A DNA stretch of 64,000 nucleotides from Nitrospirota bacterium (GTDB lineage Bacteria; Nitrospirota; Thermodesulfovibrionia; SZUA-242). The notes under the pieces were generated by a model that was not told the origin of the DNA, did not search any database, and saw nothing but the letters and a program-made list of their open reading frames with translations. The translations under genes and the position numbers were made by a program. Location of the stretch: assembly GCA_016212095.1 (NCBI GenBank), contig JACRHH010000005.1, positions 62,001-126,000 of the forward strand, in the 5' to 3' direction. Positions 23,585 to 32,074 of this stretch are shown piece by piece (the stretch's first letter is position 1; every line of letters begins with the position of its first letter).

Positions 23585-25690
23585 GTGTTCGTGCATGAAG
23601 AGGAAGCCATGCGCTTGTCGCAGCCACCAATGAATAATTCAGGTTTCAAGAAGGAGAATACGTCCCGGATCTCATCGGATTCCCTCTCTCCGGTACGGCT
23701 TCTGAACATTGTCGGCGTCACGGTTTTTCTGGCCGAAGCATCGATAATGCTTGCGCTGTCCGATATTCATATCCCGCATCCATATATGGAGGCGGCTTTT
23801 GATGGCATCATGCTCACAATTTTTCTGGTTCCTGTTTTCTACCTGGCTTTGTACCGGCCAATGCGTGCTGTTATGGCAGAGCGGATGAGAAGCGAGGAGG
23901 AACTGCAAAAGGCGTATGCCGAGCTGGAGCTTCGGGTGCGGGCGAGAACTCAGGATTTATGCAGCGCAAACGAACGGCTCACGCTGGAGATCGAAAATCG
24001 CATGAAAAATGAGGAACAGCTTTCGTTTGCGGCAAGCGTTTTCATGAATACCATTGAAGGAATTGCCATTACGGATGAGAGCGGAAACATTCAGCGGGTG
24101 AACCCAGGCTTTACGACAATCACCGGTTATTCGGCAGGTGAGGTTCTTGGACGGAATCCGAGAATCCTGAAATCGAGCCATCATCCGCCTGAGTTTTACA
24201 GGGCGATGTGGGACACGCTTCTAAAGGATGGACAGTGGAAGGGCGAAATATGGAACCGTCGAAAAAACGGCGAGCTTTATCCGGAATGGCTGTCGATAAC
24301 CGCCATCAGGAACGCCAACGGCAGGACAACGAATTATGTATCCGTTTTCCATGACATCACGGACATTAAAAGCAGTGAGGAAAAGCTTGCGCATCAGGCC
24401 TATCACGACGCCCTGACAGGCCTGCCCAACCGCCAGCTTTTCAACGACCGCCTCAAGAAGGCGCTGGCTCATACGCAACGGCATGATGAGCATCTGGGGC
24501 TGCTGTTTCTGGATCTGGACAATTTCAAGAATATAAACGATACGCTTGGCCACAAGGTAGGCGACATTTACCTTCAGAGGGCAGCCGCGCTTCTCCGTGA
24601 CTGTTCCCGTGATGAGGATACCGTGACCCGGCTTGGCGGCGACGAATTTACCATCATGATGCCGAGCATCCGGGCGGTTGACGATCCTGTCCGGCTTGCG
24701 GTAAGAATCCTTGAATCATTCTCGAACCCGGTTCTGATCGAAGGCCACGAACTTAATATCGGAGCGAGCATCGGGATAACCATCGCCCCGGATGACGGAG
24801 TGGATGCCGAAACATTGATAAAGAATGCCGACATGGCGATGTACAGGGCCAAGGAAACCGGCAAGAACAACTACCAGGTTTTCACACGCGAGATAAATGA
24901 AAAGGTGCATCGGACAATACAGATGGAAAACGACCTTAGAAAGGCTGTGGAACGCTACGAGTTTATCGTGCTCTACCAGCCGAAGGTGCGCCTGTCCGAC
25001 GGGAAGCTGGACAGCGTGGAAGCTCTTGTGCGCTGGGTGAGGCCGGAAGGCGAGATAGTCTCCCCGGCGGATTTCATCCCGATTGCGGAAAGCACCGGAC
25101 TGGTGCTGCCTATCGGCGAATGGGTGCTGAGAACCGCATGCAGGCAGGCCAGAAAATGGCATGACGAGGGTTATCCGATAGGCGTGTCGGTAAACCTTTC
25201 CCCCAGGCAGTTCGCGCAGGACAACCTGTTTGGCATGATTGCCGACGCGCTTGCCGAAAGCGGCCTGCCCCCTGAGGCGCTGGAGTTCGAGATCACCGAG
25301 GGCATGCTGCTGAAGAGACAGGATCACGCTATCGATCTGCTCCGGAAGCTTAGAAGTTGCGGCATAAAACTCTCCATCGACGATTTCGGCACGGGGTACT
25401 CCTCGCTTGCCTACCTGAAGCAGTTGCCGATAAACTCCTTGAAACTTGACCGTATATTTGTTCAGGGGCTTCCCTCGAACGCCGACGATGCCACCATCAC
25501 ATTCGCGGTGGTGTCGATGGCCACAAGCCTGGGCCTTGCCACCGTGGCGGAGGGAGTCGAAACGGCTGAGCAACTCGCTTTTCTTGATAAAGTCGGCTGC
25601 GAGTACATTCAGGGATACTATTTCAGCCGCCCGGTGTCGTCGGAAACGCTGACGGGTTACCTCAGGGAAGGGAAAAGACTTGTCAGGTAA
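23585..25690 (+). CDS. Membrane PAS-GGDEF-EAL cyclic-di-GMP protein
   Basis: 701 aa from GTG 23585 (GAGGTG upstream); ATG 23609 is an alternative. Two membrane helices lie near residues 38-60 and 78-100, then a coiled coil, a PAS domain (about 145-265, with the TGLPNRQLF linker after it), GGDEF at about residue 350 and EAL from about 475. The GGDEF active site is intact and has the inhibitory I-site RDED five residues before it. The EAL half keeps EALVRW, NLSPRQF, EITEG, DDFGTGYSSL and the AEGVET loop, so both synthesis and hydrolysis are possible. It senses a signal through PAS and sets c-di-GMP, which in many bacteria controls attachment and surface structures. Single-gene unit. Confidence 0.93.
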   Translation: MFVHEEEAMRLSQPPMNNSGFKKENTSRISSDSLSPVRLLNIVGVTVFLAEASIMLALSDIHIPHPYMEAAFDGIMLTIFLVPVFYLALYRPMRAVMAERMRSEEELQKAYAELELRVRARTQDLCSANERLTLEIENRMKNEEQLSFAASVFMNTIEGIAITDESGNIQRVNPGFTTITGYSAGEVLGRNPRILKSSHHPPEFYRAMWDTLLKDGQWKGEIWNRRKNGELYPEWLSITAIRNANGRTTNYVSVFHDITDIKSSEEKLAHQAYHDALTGLPNRQLFNDRLKKALAHTQRHDEHLGLLFLDLDNFKNINDTLGHKVGDIYLQRAAALLRDCSRDEDTVTRLGGDEFTIMMPSIRAVDDPVRLAVRILESFSNPVLIEGHELNIGASIGITIAPDDGVDAETLIKNADMAMYRAKETGKNNYQVFTREINEKVHRTIQMENDLRKAVERYEFIVLYQPKVRLSDGKLDSVEALVRWVRPEGEIVSPADFIPIAESTGLVLPIGEWVLRTACRQARKWHDEGYPIGVSVNLSPRQFAQDNLFGMIADALAESGLPPEALEFEITEGMLLKRQDHAIDLLRKLRSCGIKLSIDDFGTGYSSLAYLKQLPINSLKLDRIFVQGLPSNADDATITFAVVSMATSLGLATVAEGVETAEQLAFLDKVGCEYIQGYYFSRPVSSETLTGYLREGKRLVR

Positions 25691-25737
25691 TAACAGCTAT
25701 GGGAAACGGCTGTAACATCCATGTCTTATGTTCCTGC

Positions 25738-26385
25738 TTATTGGGCCGGTATTTTTCTTGCGTCCTTGAGGAAATTCTCCAGCCCTATGTCGGTTAGCGG
25801 GTGCTTCACGAGCTGCAACAGAACCTTGAACGGCACGGTTGCTATGTGCGCGCCCATCAGCGCCGAGTCCAGCACATGCAGCGGATGGCGGACGCTTGCC
25901 ACGATCACCTCGGTCTTGAACTCGTAGTTGTTATAGATTTCGACAATCTTTCCGGCCAGTTCCATTCCCTCGTGGCTGATGTCGTCCAGCCGTCCGACAA
26001 ACGGGCTGATGTATGTTGCGCCCGCCTTGGCGGCCACCAGCGCCTGCAACGGCGAGAAGCAGAGCGTCACGTTTGTTTTAATGCCTTCCGACGCGAGAAT
26101 CCTCACAGCCTTCAATCCATCCGCAATGAGCGGGATTTTCACCACGATGTTCTCGTGGATCGAGGCCAGGCCTCGCGCCTCGCGCAGCATTCCGTCGGTG
26201 TCGGTGGCCACAACCTCGGCGCTCACCGGGCCGCGCACCTCGGCGCAGATCTCCTCCACAACCTGAAAGAACGGGCGGCCTGTCTTGGCCACAAGGCTCG
26301 GATTGGTGGTCACGCCGTCAACCAGCCCCATGGCGTTGGCTTCGCGGATTTCGGCTATGTCGGCGGTGTCGATAAAGAATTTCAT
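25738..26385 (-). CDS. fsa: Fructose-6-phosphate aldolase / transaldolase-like protein
   Basis: 215 aa from ATG 26385 with AGGAGG. Motifs of the small transaldolase/FSA family are intact: [30 protein letters not shown], the Schiff-base Lys in NIVVKIPL, and [14 protein letters not shown] near the end. The size (about 215 aa) fits FSA or the TalC-type transaldolase. It cleaves fructose 6-phosphate, or transfers dihydroxyacetone units, between the pentose phosphate and glycolytic pathways. It lies 28 bp after the GlcF-like gene and is likely co-transcribed with it. Confidence 0.9.
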   Translation of the reverse strand: MKFFIDTADIAEIREANAMGLVDGVTTNPSLVAKTGRPFFQVVEEICAEVRGPVSAEVVATDTDGMLREARGLASIHENIVVKIPLIADGLKAVRILASEGIKTNVTLCFSPLQALVAAKAGATYISPFVGRLDDISHEGMELAGKIVEIYNNYEFKTEVIVASVRHPLHVLDSALMGAHIATVPFKVLLQLVKHPLTDIGLENFLKDARKIPAQ

Positions 26386-26413
26386 GGCACATCCTCCTGT
26401 GTTTGATCGGCTA

Positions 26414-27682
26414 TTATAATAGGTTTATCGCCTGAACAACAGCATCCCGAAGCATTTCGACTGTGTGAAACACCCGCACACCCGGATCGTGCCGGAAAGC
26501 GTCCTCAAGCTGCATTCTGCATCCGGGACAGGCGGTTGCGATTAAGCGCGCCCCGGTTGCCGCCAATTCGTCACGCCGCCGCGCTCCGATACGCCTTGAG
26601 GCGTCCGGATGCGAGAATCCGGCAATGCCGCCGAAGCCGCAGCATCCTGCTTCCGACTTCGCTTCGACAAGCTCCGCTCCGGCCTGCGCCAGAAGCTTTC
26701 GAGGTTCAGACTTTACCGACAGGCCGACGGCGAGGTGGCACGGATCGTGATAGGAGATGAGACCTTCGGATTTCATATCGATATCCATTTTATCCGCGAG
26801 GAATTGGTTGATGTCCTGCACGAGTTCCGGAAAACCATTCGGAACCGCGATCATTTTCGGATACTGAACCTTCAGCGTAACCGCGCATGTGGGGCAAGCC
26901 GTAAGAATCGCATCCACTCGCGCCATGGAGAAAGTCTCTGCATTGCGGCGCGCCATGTCACGCGCGATATCGTCATGGCCGGTTTCACGCGCCGGAGCGC
27001 CGCAGCAGATCTCGCCCTGCCGCAGGACAACCTCGTAGCCAAGCGCAAGCAGGATATCGAGCATCGCCTCGCCGATGGACGGATAGAAGCGGTGTACGGC
27101 GCATCCGGCGAATACCGCGATTCTTCCACGCGGCTGAACCGGGAAGCCCCGTTCAGATATACCACGCGACTTCACGGGGAAGCCCCGTTCAGCCGCAGGG
27201 CCACGCACAGAGTTTACCGGCTTGAACAGCGTTTCCGCGCCGATGAAAGGAACACGCGCCGGAGCCGGAACGCGCTTGATCCGTTCATCAAGTTTCAGCG
27301 GACGGTACAGAACCGCATGGCCAAGACGGGCCGCGCGAAACAGCGTTTCGGCGGCGAACGGCATTGTCAGGGCGCGCAGTAACGGACGCGCAATCAGCGT
27401 TGATTCCGGAATGAGCGTCTTTCCACGGAAAATTTCTTCCTGCACGTCGATTTTCGCCGGACAGACCGCCTCGCACCGTCCGCAGTGCAGGCATGTGCGG
27501 AGCGCGTTCTTCAGCCCTGATGATTTCGCTATCGCGCCGGTTTCGAGCGCGGCAACCAGGGCAAGCCTGCCGCGCGCCGACTGAGGTTCAACCGGATTGT
27601 CGATGTATGTGGGACATACCGCCTTGCATGCGCCGCAAAGCGTGCAGGCGTCAATTCGGCTGGAAAGCGGCTCGAAAGACAT
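26414..27682 (-). CDS. glcF: Glycolate oxidase iron-sulfur subunit, GlcF-like
   Basis: 422 aa. Two [4Fe-4S] motifs open the protein ([12 protein letters not shown] and [12 protein letters not shown]), then two CCG cysteine-rich domains ([14 protein letters not shown]...[21 protein letters not shown]...[12 protein letters not shown]) as in GlcF and heterodisulfide-reductase-type proteins. It accepts electrons from a GlcD-type flavoprotein; the only one in the window is the gene at 3472, 22 kb away. Oddity: the linker has the 12-residue repeat [24 protein letters not shown] from a 36-bp DNA repeat. The fsa gene follows. Confidence 0.88.
   Translation of the reverse strand: MSFEPLSSRIDACTLCGACKAVCPTYIDNPVEPQSARGRLALVAALETGAIAKSSGLKNALRTCLHCGRCEAVCPAKIDVQEEIFRGKTLIPESTLIARPLLRALTMPFAAETLFRAARLGHAVLYRPLKLDERIKRVPAPARVPFIGAETLFKPVNSVRGPAAERGFPVKSRGISERGFPVQPRGRIAVFAGCAVHRFYPSIGEAMLDILLALGYEVVLRQGEICCGAPARETGHDDIARDMARRNAETFSMARVDAILTACPTCAVTLKVQYPKMIAVPNGFPELVQDINQFLADKMDIDMKSEGLISYHDPCHLAVGLSVKSEPRKLLAQAGAELVEAKSEAGCCGFGGIAGFSHPDASRRIGARRRDELAATGARLIATACPGCRMQLEDAFRHDPGVRVFHTVEMLRDAVVQAINLL
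27141..27192 (-). repeat. 36-bp spaced direct repeat inside glcF
   Basis: GGGAAGCCCCGTTCAG occurs exactly at 27141-27156 and 27177-27192. The unit carries a hairpin-forming ACGGGG...CCCCGT core and adds a second ERGFPV motif in frame. Confidence 0.8.
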
Positions 27683-27699
27683 TGATCAGGCCGGTTTGC

Positions 27700-27730
27700 T
27701 TGACAACCGGAACCGTGAGTCTGCTAAAAT
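27700..27730 (+). promoter_or_regulatory. Sigma-70-type promoter, probably of tRNA-Cys
   Basis: A perfect TTGACA (27700-27705) and TAAAAT (27725-27730), separated by 19 bp, lie about 65 bp upstream of the tRNA. The spacer is 2 bp longer than optimal. Confidence 0.5.
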
Positions 27731-27795
27731 ACTCATCACGCCTGAGATTTAACGAAATCTGGCATTATCGGGGCCCAAGCCCCAGGCAAAAACAA

Positions 27796-27870
27796 GGCGA
27801 CGTACCCAAGTGGTAAGGGAGAGGTCTGCAAAACCTTTATTCAGCGGTTCGAATCCGCTCGTCGCCTCCA
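27796..27870 (+). tRNA. tRNA-Cys (anticodon GCA)
   Basis: 75 nt including an encoded CCA. The acceptor stem GGCGACG pairs with CGTCGCC, the discriminator is T, the anticodon GCA is at 27828-27830 with the usual flanks, and GGTTCGAATCC forms the T arm. Confidence 0.95.
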
Positions 27871-27883
27871 TCGAATTCCCGAT

Positions 27884-28321
27884 CTAGCCGCCAGCTTCAG
27901 CTTCAGAATCAATAATCCTGAATTCGTGCGAGATTTCCGCCGACTTGCCCAGCGTCGCGCCGACCGAGCAGTATTTATCAAGAGAGAGCTTTATCGCGCG
28001 CTCCACCGCCTCCGGCGAGATATTCTTGCCGGTGACAACATATTCCAGATGGATTTTGGTGTATCGCGCCGGATGGCCTTCGGCCTTTTCGCCCTCGACG
28101 AATATCTCGAAGCTGGTGACTTTCTGGCGCTTTTTCCGCAGTATCGAGATCACGTCCATGCCGGTGCAGCCGCCGAAGCCGGTAAGCAGGAACTCCATGG
28201 GCCGCGCGCCTGAGTTCGCGCCCCCGTTTTTCTGGTCGGCGTCCATGACCACGGCGTGCCCAGATCCGGAAACGCCAACAAACTGCATTCCGTCAACCAA
28301 AGTCACTTTTGAGCTTGGCAT
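27884..28321 (-). CDS. OsmC-family peroxide reductase-like protein
   Basis: 145 aa from ATG 28321 with AGGAGG. Both conserved Cys are present: GFGGCTGMDVISIL and DKYCSVGATLG, so thiol peroxidase chemistry against organic hydroperoxides is likely. The closest subgroup looks like the YhfA/OsmC-related proteins (short, single domain). It is cytoplasmic with no signal. It converges on tRNA-Cys and lies downstream of the phospholipase-like gene (39-bp gap), with which it may share a transcript. Confidence 0.88.
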   Translation of the reverse strand: MPSSKVTLVDGMQFVGVSGSGHAVVMDADQKNGGANSGARPMEFLLTGFGGCTGMDVISILRKKRQKVTSFEIFVEGEKAEGHPARYTKIHLEYVVTGKNISPEAVERAIKLSLDKYCSVGATLGKSAEISHEFRIIDSEAEAGG

Positions 28322-28360
28322 AAAAACCTCCTGTGTTTTTGGGGATAAACCGATGGCGGC

Positions 28361-29119
28361 TCAGCGTCCGCCGTAAGCCTCAAGGCGTCCGCGCGTCCGC
28401 TTCCCAAGCGGATCGGACTTCATGACGGACGCTCCCTCGCCGGCACTGAAACAGTCTATCATGCCGGAGAGCGCCTTGCCCATGTAATGGCGAATTTCAT
28501 CCTCCTCGGCAATATACGGCAGATGGCGGTCGATGAAATCTCCCACAACGCCGCCATAATTCAGGCGGGAGAGCATCAGCATCCCCTTGAAAATCCGTTT
28601 GTTCGTGCTGAAGCGAAGACGGGGCCGCGTCATGGCGCGCTCCAGAAGGATGTCGTTGCGCATCTGCACTGCGCTGTCGGGCTTGATCCAGTGCTGCCGG
28701 TCGATCAGGCTGTCGGCCTTCATCTCAAGCAGCGCGTGGGTGATGTTTGGCATCAGGATGAAACGCGGTATGAACTCGTTATGCGCCACAGTGTCGGCGG
28801 CCAGATGCGCCTGATAGCCGTACGCGAAAGCCCGATGGGCATCGTTCCGGGCCAGATCGAGCATTGCCGCCGGAAGCTCCCAACTGTGGGAATCGCCGTT
28901 TTGCTCCTGAAACCGCTTGCCCACAACAATGTCGGCGATGATCGAGCCGTAGAGAAAATCTCGCGGGTAAGCGCGGATTATGTCGAATATAACCGGCGAA
29001 ATCAGCGATGGCGAGGCGGAGAGAAGTGTTTGTCCCAGGTAGAGATGTGTCATCGGCCCCCATGCGAAGGCGGCGGAAGGAGCGAGAATGAAACCAAGCA
29101 GAATCGATACAAACAGCAT
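28361..29119 (-). CDS. Secreted zinc-dependent phospholipase C-like protein
   Basis: 252 aa. Signal peptide LFVSILLGFILAPSAAFA, cleaved before WGPMTH, so the mature protein begins with Trp, as in zinc-dependent phospholipase C and S1/P1 nucleases whose N-terminal Trp helps bind zinc. Other ligands are visible: DIIADIVVGKRF, SHSWE and the HLAADTVAHNEFIPR motif. It probably acts in the periplasm or outside on phospholipids or nucleic acids; the substrate cannot be told. A weak GGAG is present 9-10 nt upstream. OsmC follows. Confidence 0.75.
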   Translation of the reverse strand: MLFVSILLGFILAPSAAFAWGPMTHLYLGQTLLSASPSLISPVIFDIIRAYPRDFLYGSIIADIVVGKRFQEQNGDSHSWELPAAMLDLARNDAHRAFAYGYQAHLAADTVAHNEFIPRFILMPNITHALLEMKADSLIDRQHWIKPDSAVQMRNDILLERAMTRPRLRFSTNKRIFKGMLMLSRLNYGGVVGDFIDRHLPYIAEEDEIRHYMGKALSGMIDCFSAGEGASVMKSDPLGKRTRGRLEAYGGR

Positions 29120-29217
29120 TTGCGCAAACTCCGGAGAAACAATGTCGATTTACATAATAACCTATCGGAAGAATACTTGTTTTGGATAAATGTGCTCCCA
29201 TCACCTCGGAAACGCAG

Positions 29218-29280
29218 CAGCCCATTGTAGAGACGCATGATTATGCGTCTCTACGGGGGGACAATGGGTTGCAATGCGTC
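29218..29280. mobile_element. Palindromic repeat element, copy A
   Basis: About 63 bp. Core GTAGAGACGCAT-GATT-ATGCGTCTCTAC is a perfect 12-bp hairpin; CCCATTGT and ACAATGGG form an outer stem. Copy B is at 30702-30764 with roughly 90 percent identity. It resembles a widespread class of GAGACGC-type bacterial palindromes. The stop codon of the following minus-strand gene lies within the element's edge. Confidence 0.75.
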
Positions 29281-29281
29281 G

Positions 29282-30622
29282 CTACGCCGCGTAATAACCG
29301 CCGGTTTTCTTGCTTCCCTCGTAACGGATTTTGCCTTCGTCTTTTAATTTCCTTATCTTGCGCTCCAATGTCTTCACCGGAAGGCCGAGGGTTTTTGATA
29401 TTTCTGCGGCCCGCTTGCCGGGATTGTTTTTGATGTAGCCGCGCAGGTCATTTATTCCCTCGTTTATTCCCTCGTTTATTCCCTCGTTTATTCCCTCATT
29501 TATTCCCTCAGCTCGTTTATTGAACCCGATCACAAAAGCTCCGAGCTTTTCAGTGAACACAGGCTTGCCGTTGCCGTTTAGCGCGCATTCGCGGATCATT
29601 CTCTGAAAACCGGTTCCCCATCCTTCGATGTATTTAATCAGATATAAAAATTCCGCCAGAAGCCGGTTGCGGGTGATTGATCTTTCCGACTCAGCTATTT
29701 TCGACAGATCGATCTCTTTCGGCAGGCCGCCCGGACTCCAGATTTCAAGGCGATCATCGAATATCCTGATCTCAACCTTCCCTGCGGATTCGTAATCCCG
29801 ATGGCAGACGGCATTAATCAGCGCCTCGCGCAAGGCTTTCAGCGGATAGTCCCAAACCTCCTCTCTTTCCGCCCTGCCTGTGATCACATACGAAAGGCCG
29901 ATATTTTTCTTAATGAAATCGATGACATCGGGCACGATCTTTATCAGGCCGCCGCTGAACTCGCGGGCGTCTATGAATTCCGCCATGCGATCGCTCTTGA
30001 ACCGCGCCGCCTTGATCTTGGCGTCCGGCAGTTCGCTGAATTCCTTCGCGAACAGCAGGTATCCGGCGTTGCTTATTTTTCCGTCCGCCATCAGGCCGGT
30101 TTTCTCCAAAAAAGCCTTTTCATCGGTTCCTGTTGCAATTTTAGCCTTGAAATGTCTGGCGGCAACCTCTTTGATCAGCGTATGATCCGTTAATTCCTTC
30201 CAATCCGCGCCGACGGGCTGCTTGTCCCATTCCGGGAGATGATATTTTCGGATCAAATTCCTCAGTTCCGAATTGGACAGCTTCTGATTTGTTTTTCCGA
30301 TTCTGATATACGCCCGATCGAAGGCGAAGACCGGCTTATAGTCCGATTCGGCGACTTCTATCTCGATGATCTCACCGGGGCCGAATGATTTCATATTGAT
30401 TGACGGATAAAGAGTGGGGTCGGTGTTGTTCCTGATTTTATTGGCCAAGTCTTCAAGTGATGCTTTGCCTATTTCCGATTCGGCAGGCTCGCCCTTGTCA
30501 TTTACGCCAACAATCACGCGTCCGCCCTTCTGGTTGGCGAAAGCGCACAGCGAAATGACGATTTCCTTCCATTCGCCGAGCGATTTCTTTAATTCCATAT
30601 TTTGCGATTCTTTATAAAGCAT
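29282..30622 (-). CDS. AlbA/RecG-like DNA-binding (divergent AAA-4) protein
   Basis: 446 aa from ATG 30622 (MLYKESQNMELKKSLGE); an upstream ATG at 30694 is unlikely. The N-terminal Schlafen/AlbA-type domain is clear (MELKKSLGEWKEIVISLCAFANQKGGRVIVGVNDKG), then an RecG-like/ATP-dependent helicase family middle (EALINAVCHRDYESAGKVEIRIFDDRLEIWSPGGLP) and a C-terminal winged helix. Before the last helix is a five-fold GINE repeat. These proteins are common, often mobile, and thought to act in DNA binding or transcription or defence. Palindromic repeats flank the gene, and copy A supplies its TAG stop, so its 3' end was remodelled by the element. Confidence 0.8.
   Translation of the reverse strand: MLYKESQNMELKKSLGEWKEIVISLCAFANQKGGRVIVGVNDKGEPAESEIGKASLEDLANKIRNNTDPTLYPSINMKSFGPGEIIEIEVAESDYKPVFAFDRAYIRIGKTNQKLSNSELRNLIRKYHLPEWDKQPVGADWKELTDHTLIKEVAARHFKAKIATGTDEKAFLEKTGLMADGKISNAGYLLFAKEFSELPDAKIKAARFKSDRMAEFIDAREFSGGLIKIVPDVIDFIKKNIGLSYVITGRAEREEVWDYPLKALREALINAVCHRDYESAGKVEIRIFDDRLEIWSPGGLPKEIDLSKIAESERSITRNRLLAEFLYLIKYIEGWGTGFQRMIRECALNGNGKPVFTEKLGAFVIGFNKRAEGINEGINEGINEGINEGINDLRGYIKNNPGKRAAEISKTLGLPVKTLERKIRKLKDEGKIRYEGSKKTGGYYAA
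29452..29511 (-). repeat. 12-bp tandem repeat, five units, GINE-coding
   Basis: Five copies of about TTATTCCCTCGT encode (GINE)4-GIND in the protein at 29282-30622. Period 12 keeps the frame, so the repeat number can change without inactivating the protein. Similar INEGINEG stretches are known in this protein family. Confidence 0.85.
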
Positions 30623-30646
30623 TGTTGCGTAATTATAGCCTATCCG

Positions 30647-30673
30647 GCCCGCCCGTCGATTCGGCGGGCGGGC
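30647..30673. repeat. GC-rich hairpin in the leader of the AlbA-like gene
   Basis: GCCCGCCC and GGGCGGGC pair over a 12-nt loop, between palindromic copy B and the gene start. It may be part of the mobile repeat cluster. Confidence 0.45.
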
Positions 30674-30701
30674 GGAGATGACAAAAATATTCATCGCGTA
30701 T

Positions 30702-30764
30702 CAGCCCATTGCAGAGACGCATGATTATGCGTCTTTACGGGGGAACAATAGATTGCAATGCGTC
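30702..30764. mobile_element. Palindromic repeat element, copy B
   Basis: About 63 bp, same orientation as copy A (29218-29280). The core GAGACGCAT-GATT-ATGCGTCT is intact; differences include CAGAG for TAGAG and an imperfect outer stem. It sits between the degraded HEPN gene and the AlbA-like gene. Confidence 0.7.
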
Positions 30765-30774
30765 TTTTGCGTTT

Positions 30775-30917
30775 CTAATCCGGCAGTCTGGATTTGGCCC
30801 AGATTAAAAACGTTCGGCGTGCTTGAGGGATTCTTCCGCTTCTTTCTGATAAAACAGCCGCGCCTCGTATTCGATTATATTTTTTCAGTTGGTTTCGTCC
30901 CGCGTTTTTATTTTCAT
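30775..30917 (-). pseudogene. Degraded HEPN-domain gene, partner of the MNT gene
   Basis: An ATG at 30917 overlaps the stop of the upstream MNT gene (ATGA), the usual MNT/HEPN arrangement. It reads MKIKTRDETN, then TGA, then KNIIEYEARLFYQKEAEESLKHAERF and TAA. The second part looks like the first helix of a HEPN domain, and adding one base in the T-run at the stop lets it continue as LIWAKSRLPD. So one nonsense codon, one frameshift and loss of the rest of the domain have inactivated it; palindromic copy B follows. The HEPN reading rests on a short match. Confidence 0.5.
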
Positions 30918-31522
30918 AAATAATCGCTGAAATATTTGCCGAAAATGACTTTTCCCTCCTTGAACATCTCCTTCGCAAGCTCGTCTTTGCGCGCCAGTCT
31001 GGCTTTAAAGGCGGTATCGGAATAAACAACCGGGGCGACGGAAGCGCCGAAAGCGGCGCTGATGGCCGGATTCAAATTTAGAACGTTTTTTTCACATTCC
31101 GCTTCATCGCCGGGTTTTACGATAAACAGCAGATCGATGTCGCTTCCGGGCTTCTCCTCGCCGCGCGCCCGGCTTCCAAACAGAATGATCGATATGGCGG
31201 GAAATGCAAGCTTCTCCGCCAAATAACCGCCCAATTCCTGAATCAGGCTGTTTTCCAGGCCGAAAGCAGGGATGATTATTTTTGCAACCAGTATGTTCGA
31301 CCGGTTCAAGGAATATGAAATGGAATTGCCTATTTTTCTGCTCTTTAAAATATTTTCCTTTTCAAGCTCTTTTAACAGCTTTAATATATTGGGCGCGGCA
31401 ATTCCGGTTTCGCGCGCCAATTCTCTCGTGGCCGCCTCTTTTTTGTAAAGCGTCAGATGCCGCAAGATATCTAATTTGTTTTTCTGACCTAAAATGCCGT
31501 TTAAAGGTTTATTAAATGTCAT
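30914..31522 (-). CDS. Winged-helix and MNT-type nucleotidyltransferase protein
   Basis: 202 aa. N-terminal winged helix (LDILRHLTLYKKEAATRELARETGIAAPNILKLLKELEKENIL) followed by a DNA-polymerase-beta-type nucleotidyltransferase core with GSRARGEEKPGSDIDLLFIV, the catalytic GS and DxD. MNT proteins of this type pair with HEPN proteins in toxin-antitoxin systems, where they modify the HEPN protein; here the HEPN partner is degraded. Being a fusion with a DNA-binding domain, it may also regulate transcription. AT-rich composition suggests acquisition. It is intact, so it may have a retained or orphan role. Confidence 0.82.
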   Translation of the reverse strand: MTFNKPLNGILGQKNKLDILRHLTLYKKEAATRELARETGIAAPNILKLLKELEKENILKSRKIGNSISYSLNRSNILVAKIIIPAFGLENSLIQELGGYLAEKLAFPAISIILFGSRARGEEKPGSDIDLLFIVKPGDEAECEKNVLNLNPAISAAFGASVAPVVYSDTAFKARLARKDELAKEMFKEGKVIFGKYFSDYL

Positions 31523-31717
31523 AATGTTATATTATTCATAACGATTGTTATTTTAAATATAACATTTTATACTGTTTTGTCAATATGTGCAGAGGGATGA
31601 CAGGCGAGATGCGGGGATGACGGTTGCTACCTCTCCGCAAGACGAAAGCAGTAAAAACGCCAGAAAAAGACTGATTTGCCGCATGATTCCCTCCCCAAAA
31701 GACTATGAAACGTTAAA

Positions 31718-31969
31718 TCATCGAACCAGCTTCAGCAGGGCGAATATCACGCCGATCTGTCCGCACCAGAAGATGAACATCCACTTAATGAGTTCGGCTC
31801 GAAGCTTGCCGATTTCTTCGGCCAAACGGCGTTCAAAGCGTTCCTCGGCTATCGCAAGAGTGTCTTTTCTGGCCTCGAAATCAATTTCCCTGACAACCGA
31901 CACAAAGGCATCAGTTGCGTCATCGCCGAGTTTCTCCCGTAAATGTCTCGGTATTGCTATAACAGACAT
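31718..31969 (-). CDS. Small coiled-coil protein with one membrane helix (DUF1640/CCDC90-like)
   Basis: 83 aa. The N-terminal half (AIPRHLREKLGDDATDAFVSVVREID) leads into a helical coiled coil (EERFERRLAEEIGKLRAELIKW) and a C-terminal membrane helix (MFIFWCGQIGVIFALLKLV). This layout matches a common small bacterial family related to the mitochondrial uniporter regulator-type coiled coils. Function in bacteria is unknown. It is a single gene with a short upstream gap; downstream lies a gene-free stretch of about 190 bp toward the MNT gene. Confidence 0.75.
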   Translation of the reverse strand: MSVIAIPRHLREKLGDDATDAFVSVVREIDFEARKDTLAIAEERFERRLAEEIGKLRAELIKWMFIFWCGQIGVIFALLKLVR

Positions 31970-32040
31970 GCGTTAGACCCCTTTTCCCGACATCATGGCG
32001 CCAGCTTGAACTGAGAAATTATATCATAAACCGGATCACA

Positions 32041-32060
32041 CCCTCTCCTTCAGGAGAGGG
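32041..32060. repeat. CCCTCTCC-type palindrome after the aldolase fusion
   Basis: CCCTCTCC-TTCA-GGAGAGGG is a perfect 8-bp stem with a 4-nt loop, 15 bp downstream of the aldolase/dehydrogenase stop. It resembles a widespread intergenic bacterial palindrome and may also end transcription; there is no T-run. Confidence 0.6.
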
Positions 32061-32074
32061 GCAGGGGTGAGCTC

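Noticed and set aside
27766-27781. TGGCAT-N5-GGGC upstream of tRNA-Cys as a sigma-54 promoter
   Set aside because: The -12 lacks the TTGC core and a sigma-54-driven tRNA is improbable; a TTGACA/TAAAAT pair lies upstream.
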